A stretch of 9,170 bases of DNA. Origin: Spirochaetales bacterium. Its GTDB lineage: Bacteria; Spirochaetota; Spirochaetia; DSM-16054; Sediminispirochaetaceae. The stretch spans positions 1 to 9,170 of the forward strand of contig JAASTM010000054.1 of assembly GCA_021767325.1 (NCBI GenBank), written 5' to 3'. Shown here one piece after another: positions 1 through 6,616 of this stretch. The position numbers were made by a program, and so were the translations under genes. The notes under the pieces were generated by a model that saw nothing but the letters and a program-made list of their open reading frames with translations, was not told the DNA's origin and ran no database searches. Each line of letters starts with the position of its first letter. Positions within the stretch are counted from its first letter, which is position 1.

Positions 1-40
1 TCTGATCATGGGTTTAACGGCCGGTGCCGTAAAAGGATAA
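1..40 (+). CDS. C-terminal end of a MalG-type carbohydrate ABC transporter permease (partial, 5' end outside window)
   Basis: Reading from base 2, the frame gives LIMGLTAGAVKG and then a TAA stop at 38-40. The ending GLTAGAVKG is, from memory of the family, a hallmark C-terminus of MalG-type inner-membrane permeases of sugar ABC importers (CUT1 group), where it follows an aromatic or basic stretch after the last membrane helix. The complete MalG-type permease elsewhere in this window ends GMLGGALKE, a diverged form of the same tail. Only 12 residues are visible, so substrate cannot be told. The stop lies 30 bp before the lactonase start with no terminator between, so this gene probably heads or sits within the same operon and supplies its transporter. 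Chance resemblance of so short a peptide is the main risk. Confidence 0.65.
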   Translation, partial: LIMGLTAGAVKG

Positions 41-58
41 AATAACTTCAATTTAATC

Positions 59-63
59 GGAGG
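59..63 (+). promoter_or_regulatory. Shine-Dalgarno site of the lactonase gene
   Basis: GGAGG lies 7 nt before the ATG at 71. This strong, well-spaced site fixes the start of the UlaG-like gene. Confidence 0.8.
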
Positions 64-70
64 ACCGACA

Positions 71-1150
71 ATGAGTGATGATTCTATGAATGTAAACAAG
101 ATAACCAAAGAACAATGGCTGAAAGACGTGTTCCCGGAGTGGGGTATCTGGCTCAACGAAGAGATAAGAGATTATCAGGTAGAGGCCGGCAACTTCTCCA
201 TGTGGTGGCTCGGAACAACCGGTATATGGGTAAAAACCCCGGGAAATGCCAACATAGCTATGGACTACTGGGTGGGCCGCGGACGCTCGACCCATGAGGA
301 ACCCCCGTTCGAAGAAACAAAAGATTTTCAAATGACCCGCATGACCGGCGGAAGGGCGCTGCCCCCGAACCTGAAGGCTTACCCTACAGTGATGGATCCG
401 TTCGAGGTGGGGAAGGTAAACCAGCTGGACGCGCTCTTTTCTACCCATATTCACGACGATCACATCTGTCCGTATGTGGCGGCGGCAGTTGTGCAGAATA
501 CGGATGCGCCCTTCATTGGTCCGCAGCTGTGTGTAGACAAGTGGCTTGCGTTGGGAGTACCCGAAAAACGCTGTGTTGTAGTTAAACCAGGGGATACCTA
601 TAAAGTCGGGGATATTACAGTTCACGCGGTCGAATCCTTTGACAGAACCGCTCTGATTACTATTCCTCCGGAAGGGGACCTTCGCGGGAAGATGCCGGTG
701 GATATGGATGAGCGAGCCGTGAACTATGTGATCGAAACCCCGGGTGGACAGATCTACCACTCCGGCGATTCCCATTATTCTAACGGCTACTTCAAGCATG
801 GAAAGCAATTTGACATTGATGTGTGTCTGGTTTCCTACGGAATCAACGCCCCCGGCAACATGGACAAGGTGCCCGCATCCGATTGCCTGCGGATCGCACA
901 AAACCTCGATACCCGGGTGTTGATTCCCTTCCATCACGATACCTGGACTAATCAGGTTCCCGATGACCATGAGCTGGAAACTCTATGGAGGATGAACCAC
1001 GAACGCCTGGAGTTCGGACTGTTTCTATGGAAAACCGGCGCCCAGTATGTATACCCCCGCGACAAGGCCCGGGTTCGTTACTGGTATCCGCAGGGAACTT
1101 TTGATTTCTTTACTGATGAACCGAACATTCCCTTTCCGAGTTTTCTCTAA
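71..1150 (+). CDS. ulaG: UlaG-like metallo-beta-lactamase-fold lactonase
   Basis: A 359-residue cytosolic hydrolase resembling E. coli UlaG (354 residues), which opens the lactone ring of L-ascorbate 6-phosphate to give 3-keto-L-gulonate 6-phosphate. Similarity runs end to end: FPEWGIWLNEEI (21-32) and MWWLGTTGIW (44-53) near the N-terminus, the metal motif HIHDDH (126-131), VVKPGD (170-175), HSGDSHYS (230-237), IPFHHDTW (285-292) and the terminal PFPSFL. The expected metal ligands (H126, H128, D130, H131, H230, D233, H288/H289) are all present, so the enzyme should be active. The start is set by GGAGG at 59-63. No UlaABC PTS, UlaD, UlaE or UlaF gene is visible here; instead an ABC permease tail precedes it and two dehydrogenases follow 21 bp downstream. 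The substrate may therefore be an unphosphorylated or different sugar lactone. Family assignment is very sure; the exact substrate is not. Confidence 0.9.
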   Translation: MSDDSMNVNKITKEQWLKDVFPEWGIWLNEEIRDYQVEAGNFSMWWLGTTGIWVKTPGNANIAMDYWVGRGRSTHEEPPFEETKDFQMTRMTGGRALPPNLKAYPTVMDPFEVGKVNQLDALFSTHIHDDHICPYVAAAVVQNTDAPFIGPQLCVDKWLALGVPEKRCVVVKPGDTYKVGDITVHAVESFDRTALITIPPEGDLRGKMPVDMDERAVNYVIETPGGQIYHSGDSHYSNGYFKHGKQFDIDVCLVSYGINAPGNMDKVPASDCLRIAQNLDTRVLIPFHHDTWTNQVPDDHELETLWRMNHERLEFGLFLWKTGAQYVYPRDKARVRYWYPQGTFDFFTDEPNIPFPSFL

Positions 1151-1157
1151 GATGTGA

Positions 1158-1165
1158 GTGAGGAG
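1158..1165 (+). promoter_or_regulatory. Shine-Dalgarno site of the second operon gene
   Basis: GTGAGGAG, with core AGGAG at 1161-1165, lies 6 nt before the ATG at 1172. It supports independent re-initiation 21 bp after the lactonase stop. Confidence 0.75.
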
Positions 1166-1171
1166 TAACAC

Positions 1172-2122
1172 ATGACGGGTCAGGACATACAAAAAATCAC
1201 TATAATCGGCTGCGGGATGATCGGGCCCGATATCAGCACGTCGGTGCTTACGGCCGGAAGAACCGTACGGCTGGTGGGTCTGGACAAAGACGATACCGAT
1301 CGCGGTGTGGCCAACATCACTAAGGACTTAGATGATCTGGTGGCAGAAGGGGTAATCACAGGAACAGAAAAACAGGACGCCCTCTCGAGGGTTAGCACAT
1401 CGACCCAGGTATCTGATGCGGTGAGAGACGCGGATTTGGTAATCGAAGCCGTGTTTGAAGATCTAAAGGTGAAGCAGGATATTTTTTCTCAGATAGATGC
1501 GAACTGTAAGAAGTATGCGATTCTCTGTTCGAGCACATCCGGCCTCTCGCCCAATGATATCGGCGCGCACATCTCCGGACAGGACCGGATGATGGTAACC
1601 CACTTCTGGAATCCTCCCTATCTGGTGCCGTTGGTGGAAATTGTCCCGCACGATAGGCTCGGGAGCGAAGCGCGCCGGGTGGCGATGGAGTTCATAGAAC
1701 AGCTTGGGAAAACACCGGTTGTTCTAAAGAAGGATATCGCCGGGCATATTGGCAACCGCCTGCAGCATGCTCTTTACCGCGAAGCCCTCTTTCTTATCGA
1801 GCAGGGGGTCGCTGATCCGGATGACATCGATAAGGTAGTTTTGAACAGTTTCGGACCGCGTTTTTCTACAATCGGGCCGATGGAATATTTCGATTCCTGC
1901 GGCCTCGACCTGCACAAACAGGTACAGAGCTATCTGTACCCGACGCTCTGCCGGGAAGCTCATCCGCAGAAAATCCTGCTTTCAAAAGTGGATGCCGGGG
2001 AGCTCGGGCAGAAAAGCGGGCAGGGGCTGTACGACTGGGCCGGGCGCAACGCCGAGGATTTTCGTCGCAGACGCAATCTGCGCTTCATCGAAATGATAAA
2101 GCAGAAGCGCGGAAACGAATAA
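1172..2122 (+). CDS. 3-hydroxyacyl-CoA dehydrogenase-family oxidoreductase, L-gulonate 3-dehydrogenase-like
   Basis: A 316-residue NAD-dependent dehydrogenase. The N-terminal Rossmann fold carries GCGMIG (13-18) after the strand KITIIG, and VIEAVFEDL (90-98) is the usual second signature. SSTSGLS (120-126), THFWNPP (143-149) with H144, VEIVP (155-159) with E156, and GNRLQ (194-198) with N195 supply the catalytic residues. The C-terminal helical domain includes GPRFSTIGPMEYFD (228-241). The HxxNPPY...PLVEIVPH pattern resembles L-gulonate 3-dehydrogenase (CRYL1 type) and carnitine dehydrogenases more than fatty-acid-oxidation HADs, and no enoyl-CoA hydratase or thiolase gene is nearby. Between a lactonase and a polyol-type dehydrogenase, a sugar-acid substrate oxidised at C3 is the best inference. 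A 3-hydroxybutyryl-CoA-like role cannot be excluded. The family is sure; the substrate is moderately supported. Confidence 0.82.
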   Translation: MTGQDIQKITIIGCGMIGPDISTSVLTAGRTVRLVGLDKDDTDRGVANITKDLDDLVAEGVITGTEKQDALSRVSTSTQVSDAVRDADLVIEAVFEDLKVKQDIFSQIDANCKKYAILCSSTSGLSPNDIGAHISGQDRMMVTHFWNPPYLVPLVEIVPHDRLGSEARRVAMEFIEQLGKTPVVLKKDIAGHIGNRLQHALYREALFLIEQGVADPDDIDKVVLNSFGPRFSTIGPMEYFDSCGLDLHKQVQSYLYPTLCREAHPQKILLSKVDAGELGQKSGQGLYDWAGRNAEDFRRRRNLRFIEMIKQKRGNE

Positions 2123-2126
2123 GGCC

Positions 2127-2131
2127 GGGAG
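2127..2131 (+). promoter_or_regulatory. Shine-Dalgarno site that selects the ATG at 2142
   Basis: GGGAG sits 10 nt before the ATG at 2142 but only 1 nt before an in-frame ATG at 2133. Normal spacing favours 2142, which also gives the family-typical beginning MKAICLEKPG. Confidence 0.55.
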
Positions 2132-2141
2132 TATGAAAAAT

Positions 2142-3161
2142 ATGAAAGCTATCTGTCTCGAAAAGCCGGGTTCGGTGCAGATAAAATCTGTACCTGAGCC
2201 TGCAGCCCGCAGCGGTGAGGTTCTGATCAGAATGAAATCGATGGCCATATGCGGTTCCGATGTGGCAGCGTACCGGGGAGTGAACCAGTTGGTGAGCTAC
2301 CCCAGAATAATCGGCCACGAACTGGCCGGTGTAGTAGAGTCGCTGGAAAACGCAGGCCAAACAGATCTAATAGCAGGACAGCGGGTGACCCTCGAACCCT
2401 ATATCAGCTGCGGGCAGTGCTATCCCTGTTCTATCGGGCGCAATAACAGCTGTATCGATTTGAAAGTGCTCGGAGTGCAAACCGACGGCGGGATGAGCGA
2501 GTTTTTTCCCTTTCCAAAGGAGTTAGTGCACCCGATTCCGGAGGGCTTCTCCGCCGAGCAGGCTGCCTGTGTAGAGCCCCTCACCATTGCACTGCATAGC
2601 GTGCACCGCGGAGGCGTAAGGTCTGGTGAGCATGTAGTTGTCTTCGGTGCCGGTCCCATCGGGAATCTAATCTCTCAGGTTGCCAAGGCATACGGCGCGC
2701 ATGCAATTGTGGTAGATGTTCTGCCGGAGCGCCTTGAGCTTGCCGCCGGCCTCGGTGCTGACTACACAGTGAATGCACAAGAGAAGGAAGTGGTTTCTGA
2801 AGTGGCGACGATTACCGGCGGCCGAATGGCCGAATGTGTGATCGAAGCCACTGGAGCGCTGACGGTCATCCGGCAAACAGTGGACGTGGTGTCGAATGCC
2901 GGGCGGGTCGTCTTTACCGGCCATCCGAAAAGCGAAGTCGAAATGCCCACAGGGCTGTTCATTAAGAAGGAGCTGGATGTACGCGGGTCACGAACCAGTA
3001 CCGGCGAGTTTCCCGAGGCAATCGATTTGATCGACTCGGGAAAGGTCGACGTGGAGCAGATAGTGTCGGCCAGCGTTGATTTTACCGAGCTGCCTGACTA
3101 TCTGGTTCAGATGGCGGAGAATCCCCAGAGGTACATTAAAGTGGTGGGGGTTATCGGCTGA
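2142..3161 (+). CDS. Zinc-dependent medium-chain alcohol/sugar-acid dehydrogenase, L-galactonate/L-gulonate 5-dehydrogenase-like
   Basis: A 339-residue zinc MDR oxidoreductase (342 if the ATG at 2133 is used). Numbered from 2142, it has the catalytic zinc ligands C37 (in ICGSD), H59-E60 (in GHE) and E145. All four structural-zinc cysteines are present (C90, C93, C96, C104, in CGQCYPC...C), as is a Rossmann motif GAGPIG (169-174) ending in D192, which suggests NAD(H). The overall pattern (CxxCYPCSIGRxNxC, VLGVQTDGG, KEL at the start of the last domain) resembles E. coli RspB and LgoD/YjjN, the latter an L-galactonate 5-dehydrogenase. It follows the HAD-family gene by 19 bp and is the last plus-strand gene. 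The likely role is oxidation of a secondary hydroxyl of an aldonate released by the lactonase. Threonine or sorbitol/xylitol dehydrogenase activity is the main alternative. Confidence 0.85.
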   Translation: MKAICLEKPGSVQIKSVPEPAARSGEVLIRMKSMAICGSDVAAYRGVNQLVSYPRIIGHELAGVVESLENAGQTDLIAGQRVTLEPYISCGQCYPCSIGRNNSCIDLKVLGVQTDGGMSEFFPFPKELVHPIPEGFSAEQAACVEPLTIALHSVHRGGVRSGEHVVVFGAGPIGNLISQVAKAYGAHAIVVDVLPERLELAAGLGADYTVNAQEKEVVSEVATITGGRMAECVIEATGALTVIRQTVDVVSNAGRVVFTGHPKSEVEMPTGLFIKKELDVRGSRTSTGEFPEAIDLIDSGKVDVEQIVSASVDFTELPDYLVQMAENPQRYIKVVGVIG

Positions 3162-3175
3162 TTATTTTTTTCAGC

Positions 3176-4009
3176 TTATTCCTTCAGCGCACCGCCGAGC
3201 ATGCCGCGGATGAAGTGGCGACCCAGCAGGATGTAGATAAGCACAATCGGGGCGGCGGCAATAATGGAACCGGCCATAGGCATGTTCCAGCTGACCGCCT
3301 GACCTCCGGCCAGCTGAGCCAGACCCACCGTAATCGGATTGGCGTCCTTTTGGGTGAGAGTGATTCCCCAGAGGAACTCGTTCCATATTTGGGTGAACTG
3401 CCAGATCCCCGCTACAATAAAGCCCGGTCCGGAAAGCGGCAGCAGGATGCGGCCGAATATGCCGTAAAAACTCGTCCCGTCCACTTTTGCACTGTCGAGA
3501 ATGGAATCGGGAATCTGGGCATAATAGTTGCGGAAAATAAGCGTGGTAATGGGTATGCCGTAAATTACATGGGTGAGAATGAGGCCTGGTAAGCCTCCGT
3601 ACAGCCCGATGGTCCGCAGGGTCTGGAAAAGCGGAATCAGAATAATTTGATACGGAATATACATACCCAACAGAAACAGGGTAAAAATCAACTCGCTGCC
3701 TTTGAAGCGCCATTTAGAAAACACATAACCGTTCAACGCGCCCACTAAAGTCGAAAGAACCGTACCGGTGACCGTTAAAATAATACTGTTCATAAAGTAG
3801 CGGCTGAGCTTTTGAAAGGCATCACTGAAACTCCCCCAGTAGGGATCGGCAGGGAATATCCATGATTGTGAAAGCGAAATCTCTGCCGGGTGTTTAAGGG
3901 CGGTTGCAACGGTCATGTAGAGCGGGACAATGTACACCAGCAGAAACAGGGTAATGAACAAATAGAGAACTATGCGCTGCGGCTTTACTGTCATGCTTGT
4001 GGTACTCAT
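3176..4009 (-). CDS. Carbohydrate ABC transporter permease, MalG type (glucose/mannose system)
   Basis: A 277-residue inner-membrane subunit of a CUT1-family sugar importer. About six membrane helices are visible (roughly 11-33, 73-95, 106-128, 138-160, 195-215, 247-266). The cytoplasmic EAA loop that docks the ATPase lies at about 171-192 (DSAKVDG...RILLPL), with the conserved glycine and the LP pair. The tail GMLGGALKE matches the usual MalG-family ending. The start follows AGAGG at 4018-4022 by 8 nt. Only 4 nt separate this ATG from the stop of the MalF-type gene, so the pair is translationally coupled. As last gene of the minus-strand transporter cluster it should work with the MalF-type partner and the glucose/mannose-like binding protein. 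Its stop lies 14 bp from that of the convergent dehydrogenase gene. Confidence 0.93.
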   Translation of the reverse strand: MSTTSMTVKPQRIVLYLFITLFLLVYIVPLYMTVATALKHPAEISLSQSWIFPADPYWGSFSDAFQKLSRYFMNSIILTVTGTVLSTLVGALNGYVFSKWRFKGSELIFTLFLLGMYIPYQIILIPLFQTLRTIGLYGGLPGLILTHVIYGIPITTLIFRNYYAQIPDSILDSAKVDGTSFYGIFGRILLPLSGPGFIVAGIWQFTQIWNEFLWGITLTQKDANPITVGLAQLAGGQAVSWNMPMAGSIIAAAPIVLIYILLGRHFIRGMLGGALKE

Positions 4010-4013
4010 GGGT

Positions 4014-5132
4014 TTATCCTCTTCTCGACCTATGCGAACTTACCAGATACGGGATGATAAACAGTGAGGCGACCAAGAACAGCACTATGGAAATCGCCGC
4101 CCCCTTTGCAAAGTCGTTAGCCCGGAATGTGGTCAGGTACATTAGGACGGCCGGATGACCGGTCTCGGCATTGTCTGGTCCTGCCATTGCAAAGATCAAG
4201 GCAAATATCTTCAAAGAAACATGCGATAGAATAATGACTGCACTCAATACTGTGGATTTGAGCATGGGAATTGCAATTCTGAAGTAGTATTGAGGCTCGG
4301 TGGCGCCGTCAATGCGGGCCGATTCATGCAGATTGTGGGGTATGCCCTGCAAGCCTGCCAGAAACATAGCCATTGTATAGCCGGAGTATTGCCACACTGC
4401 AGCAATTATCACTCCGAGTGTCGCCAGGTTGACACCATGCGTCTCTTCATAGGGCAGGGCTTGAAATGCAGGCCATTTGACCAGGGACCATAACAGCAGC
4501 AAGGCCGCAATAATCGTCGGTACTAGGGGGCTCTTTTTGATCGTAACACTTTTCCAGCGGTTGTAGGCCGCCAGGGCTAAGATGACCGCGATGATGAAAG
4601 CGGCGATGTAGAGTACATTCTGCCAGTTGAACTGTAGTATGGTTACCCGGCTGGAAATCCACTGAAATTGAAAGGGCTCCATCCCGAACAGTTTCGGAAT
4701 CAGGTTGATACCGCCGCTCGGTGCCAGCATCCAACGCCAGATAGTACCGGTTACGACGAAAGAGAGTGCCATCGGATAGAGGAAAATGGTACGAAATACG
4801 TTTTCACCTTTAGGCTCCCTATCCAGCAGGATAGCGGTTATCATTCCGATCACGATAGTGATGCCGATAATCAGAACCATATAGGTGAAAGTATTTACAA
4901 TATCCTGTCTGAAACGAGCGTCGGTTACCTCGGTAAATAGGGTTTTATAGGCACCCAAACCGGTAAATTTTATTTCCGGCGTAAGCGAAAGTGCAGCCTC
5001 AGTACCCCAATCGGTGAGTGAGACCCAAACGGTATTTCCTATAAATCCGTATACAAAAATGGCAATCAGAATAATCGACGGTAACAGTGTGAGAGTTCGC
5101 AATACGTTGTCATTCAGCAGCTTTTTTCGCAT
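4014..5132 (-). CDS. Carbohydrate ABC transporter permease, MalF type, with an extra membrane pair
   Basis: A 372-residue inner-membrane permease, the partner of the MalG-type subunit. Hydrophobic segments lie near 12-36, 80-103, 113-135, 171-190, 203-220, 236-258, 292-315 and 343-364, eight rather than the usual six. The surplus is a block of about 60 residues (170-230) between the third helix (FRTIFLYPMALSFVVTGTIW) and the fifth conserved region (VWQYSGYTMAMFLAGLQGIP). The EAA loop is clear at about 269-291 (HESARIDG...IAIPM). I chose the ATG at 5132 (MRKKLLNDN). The frame is open up to a TTG at 5234, but that start would overlap the binding-protein gene and read through a strong hairpin, giving a non-family N-terminus. 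The Shine-Dalgarno is poor (GGGG, 9 nt away), which suits lower expression than the binding protein. The neighbouring binding protein points to glucose or mannose. Confidence 0.9.
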   Translation of the reverse strand: MRKKLLNDNVLRTLTLLPSIILIAIFVYGFIGNTVWVSLTDWGTEAALSLTPEIKFTGLGAYKTLFTEVTDARFRQDIVNTFTYMVLIIGITIVIGMITAILLDREPKGENVFRTIFLYPMALSFVVTGTIWRWMLAPSGGINLIPKLFGMEPFQFQWISSRVTILQFNWQNVLYIAAFIIAVILALAAYNRWKSVTIKKSPLVPTIIAALLLLWSLVKWPAFQALPYEETHGVNLATLGVIIAAVWQYSGYTMAMFLAGLQGIPHNLHESARIDGATEPQYYFRIAIPMLKSTVLSAVIILSHVSLKIFALIFAMAGPDNAETGHPAVLMYLTTFRANDFAKGAAISIVLFLVASLFIIPYLVSSHRSRRG

Positions 5133-5155
5133 AGCGTATAACCCCGGAGTAAACA

Positions 5156-5182
5156 CCGGTGCCCAGATTATCAGGGCACCGG
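5156..5182 (-). promoter_or_regulatory. Intercistronic stem-loop between binding-protein and permease genes
   Basis: CCGGTGCCC (5156-5164) and GGGCACCGG (5174-5182) form a perfect 9-bp G+C-rich stem. Two more inner pairs are possible after one A/A mismatch. It starts 23 nt past the binding-protein stop and ends 23 nt before the permease ATG. In the transcribed minus direction no U-run follows, so it is not a canonical intrinsic terminator. From analogy with malE-malF spacers, it probably stabilises the upstream binding-protein mRNA or attenuates read-through, so that binding protein exceeds permease. Confidence 0.7.
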
Positions 5183-5205
5183 CGCAACATTCATTATTTT
5201 TCCTG

Positions 5206-6573
5206 TTAGTTGGTAATTCCGTTCTGACGGGCAATTGCCTGCATAGCGCTGGCTGCCTGTTCAGGATTGCGGTTTTTCAGAAACATTTCCATAACTGAAG
5301 CAAAGTCGTTCATAAAGCCCTCGTTGGCGACCACGCCGTGGGCCAAGCTTCCGACCAGTTCGTTGTTTCTAAAATCTTCCGCTGCGGATTGTGAATAGAC
5401 GTTGTATTTCGACAGATCGCTGTCGATCCGCGGAGAAATAGATCCCTTTTTCGGATTAAATGTATCCGAGCCTTCTTTGGATCCGACCATCTGCAGAAAG
5501 TGATAGGTGTTTGCGGGATGGGGTAGACCAACCGGCATGCCGAAAGAGTCTGAAAGCAGCATGAATACACCATCGGTTCCGGGCGATGCAGCCCAGTGGA
5601 AGCCTTCATCAGGAGTCAGGTCCTTGGTGGTCTCCATATAACCGGCTGCCCAGTCACCCATGATATTGAAGGCAGCTTCACCGTTGATAACCCGGTCGGT
5701 GGCCTGTTGCCAGGAGAGTGAGGATGCATCGGTATTGGTATATTCCATTATTTCATCGAGTTTTTCCCAGACCTGGACGACCTCTGCACTGTCGAAATCG
5801 AGTTCGCCTTCCCACAGGGCGTTCCACTGCTCCGGGCCGAGTTCAGCCAGAGCGACCGATTCCCACAGATGCTGTACGGTCCAGTTTGCAGCTATGACCA
5901 GTGGCGTGACACCCTGTTCTTCGAGCTGCGGAGCAATCTCCAGAAACTGATCCCAGTTTTCCGGCACTTCAACACCCCACTCATCGAGGTTGCTTTGCAC
6001 ATACCACATCACGTTCGAGCGGTGAATGGTGAGCGGAACCGACCAGATCCCATTTTCAGTACTCAGCAGATCGATCAACTGATCGGGGAATGCATCCATC
6101 CAGCCCTCGCGTTCGAACATTGGTGTCAAATCCTGCATTCGTTCGGCGGTTACCCAGGTACCGATGAGCTCGCGGCCTGCGTGTACCTGAAAACTGTCGG
6201 GTGGATCACCACCGAGCATGCGGGTCTTGAGTACGGCCTTTGCATTCGTGCCGGCACCGCCGGTGACCGTCGCATTGATTACCTCTGCATCCGGATAGGT
6301 CTCCTCATACAGATCTATCAAGGCTTCGAGCGCCGGACCTTCGCTGCCGGCCCACCAGGAGAAGATCTCCAAATCTCCGGAGGGTTTCTGGCCTGCCAGT
6401 TTCTCCGCATTCACAGATGGAACATCAATCTGAGGTGCCCCCGCTTCAGCTGCCTGCTGTTCGCCGGCCGCCTGTTCGGCTTCCTGCTGACCTCCAGCCA
6501 GCAGATTTGGGGTAACTAAAAGTGCCAATGTAATCACTAAAACGGAAAGTAGTGAAGTTCGCCTTTTAAACAT
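5206..6573 (-). CDS. Glucose/mannose-type ABC transporter solute-binding protein
   Basis: A 455-residue extracytoplasmic sugar-binding protein. The leader has RR at 4-5, a hydrophobic core (8-20) and a likely cleavage after LLA (24-26). There is no cysteine there, so it is probably a free periplasmic protein rather than a lipoprotein. A Q/E/A-rich linker (29-47) follows. The mature part has the glucose-binder hallmarks IFSWWAG (70-76), TGGAGTNAKAVLKTRM (104-119), GGDPPDSFQVHAG (121-133), IHRSNVMWY (183-191), LSWQQATDRV (286-295), NIMGDWAAGYM (303-313) and SDSFGMP (341-347). From memory it is strikingly like the Thermus thermophilus glucose/mannose-binding protein and related to Pseudomonas GtsA; no alignment was run. 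It is the first transporter gene after a promoter/operator-like spacer. Other hexoses or short glucosides remain possible ligands. Confidence 0.92.
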   Translation of the reverse strand: MFKRRTSLLSVLVITLALLVTPNLLAGGQQEAEQAAGEQQAAEAGAPQIDVPSVNAEKLAGQKPSGDLEIFSWWAGSEGPALEALIDLYEETYPDAEVINATVTGGAGTNAKAVLKTRMLGGDPPDSFQVHAGRELIGTWVTAERMQDLTPMFEREGWMDAFPDQLIDLLSTENGIWSVPLTIHRSNVMWYVQSNLDEWGVEVPENWDQFLEIAPQLEEQGVTPLVIAANWTVQHLWESVALAELGPEQWNALWEGELDFDSAEVVQVWEKLDEIMEYTNTDASSLSWQQATDRVINGEAAFNIMGDWAAGYMETTKDLTPDEGFHWAASPGTDGVFMLLSDSFGMPVGLPHPANTYHFLQMVGSKEGSDTFNPKKGSISPRIDSDLSKYNVYSQSAAEDFRNNELVGSLAHGVVANEGFMNDFASVMEMFLKNRNPEQAASAMQAIARQNGITN

Positions 6574-6578
6574 TTTTT

Positions 6579-6584
6579 CCTCCC
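6579..6584 (-). promoter_or_regulatory. Strong Shine-Dalgarno site of the binding-protein gene
   Basis: GGGAGG on the minus strand lies 5 nt before the ATG (6573-6571), separated by an A-run. It is stronger than the sites of both downstream permeases, in keeping with high binding-protein synthesis. Confidence 0.75.
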
Positions 6585-6591
6585 TTTACTT

Positions 6592-6616
6592 TTAGTATGT
6601 AATTCGAACGTACTAA
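6592..6616. promoter_or_regulatory. Candidate operator: 25-bp imperfect dyad upstream of the binding-protein gene
   Basis: TTAGTATGT (6592-6600) and ACGTACTAA (6608-6616) are inverted 9-bp arms with a single mismatch, around a 7-bp centre. The dyad is A+T-rich. On the transcribed strand the mismatch is C/A and no U-run follows, so it suits a protein-binding site better than a terminator. It lies just upstream of the Shine-Dalgarno and covers the proposed -10 region, as expected of a repressor site. The cognate regulator is unknown. Confidence 0.5.

Noticed and set aside
17..30. Small inverted repeat ACGGC-CGGT-GCCGT
   Set aside because: It is only a 5-bp stem inside the permease coding tail with no U-run after it, and is likely chance.
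13..43. Possible promoter TTTAAC-19-TAAAAT before the lactonase gene
   Set aside because: The -35 match is poor, the spacing is long, and it lies inside the end of the apparent upstream permease gene; read-through from that gene is simpler.
53..970. 305-codon open frame on the minus strand opposite the lactonase gene
   Set aside because: It is wholly antisense to a gene with end-to-end family similarity, and its translation has no recognisable motif or membrane segment.
5133..5234. N-terminal extension of the MalF-type permease from a TTG at 5234
   Set aside because: It would overlap the binding-protein gene by 29 bp, read through the strong hairpin and add a cysteine-containing segment unlike permease N-termini. 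The ATG at 5132 gives a normal start.
5869..6519. 216-codon open frame on the plus strand opposite the binding-protein gene
   Set aside because: It is the mirror of a strongly conserved coding region, and its translation resembles no known family.
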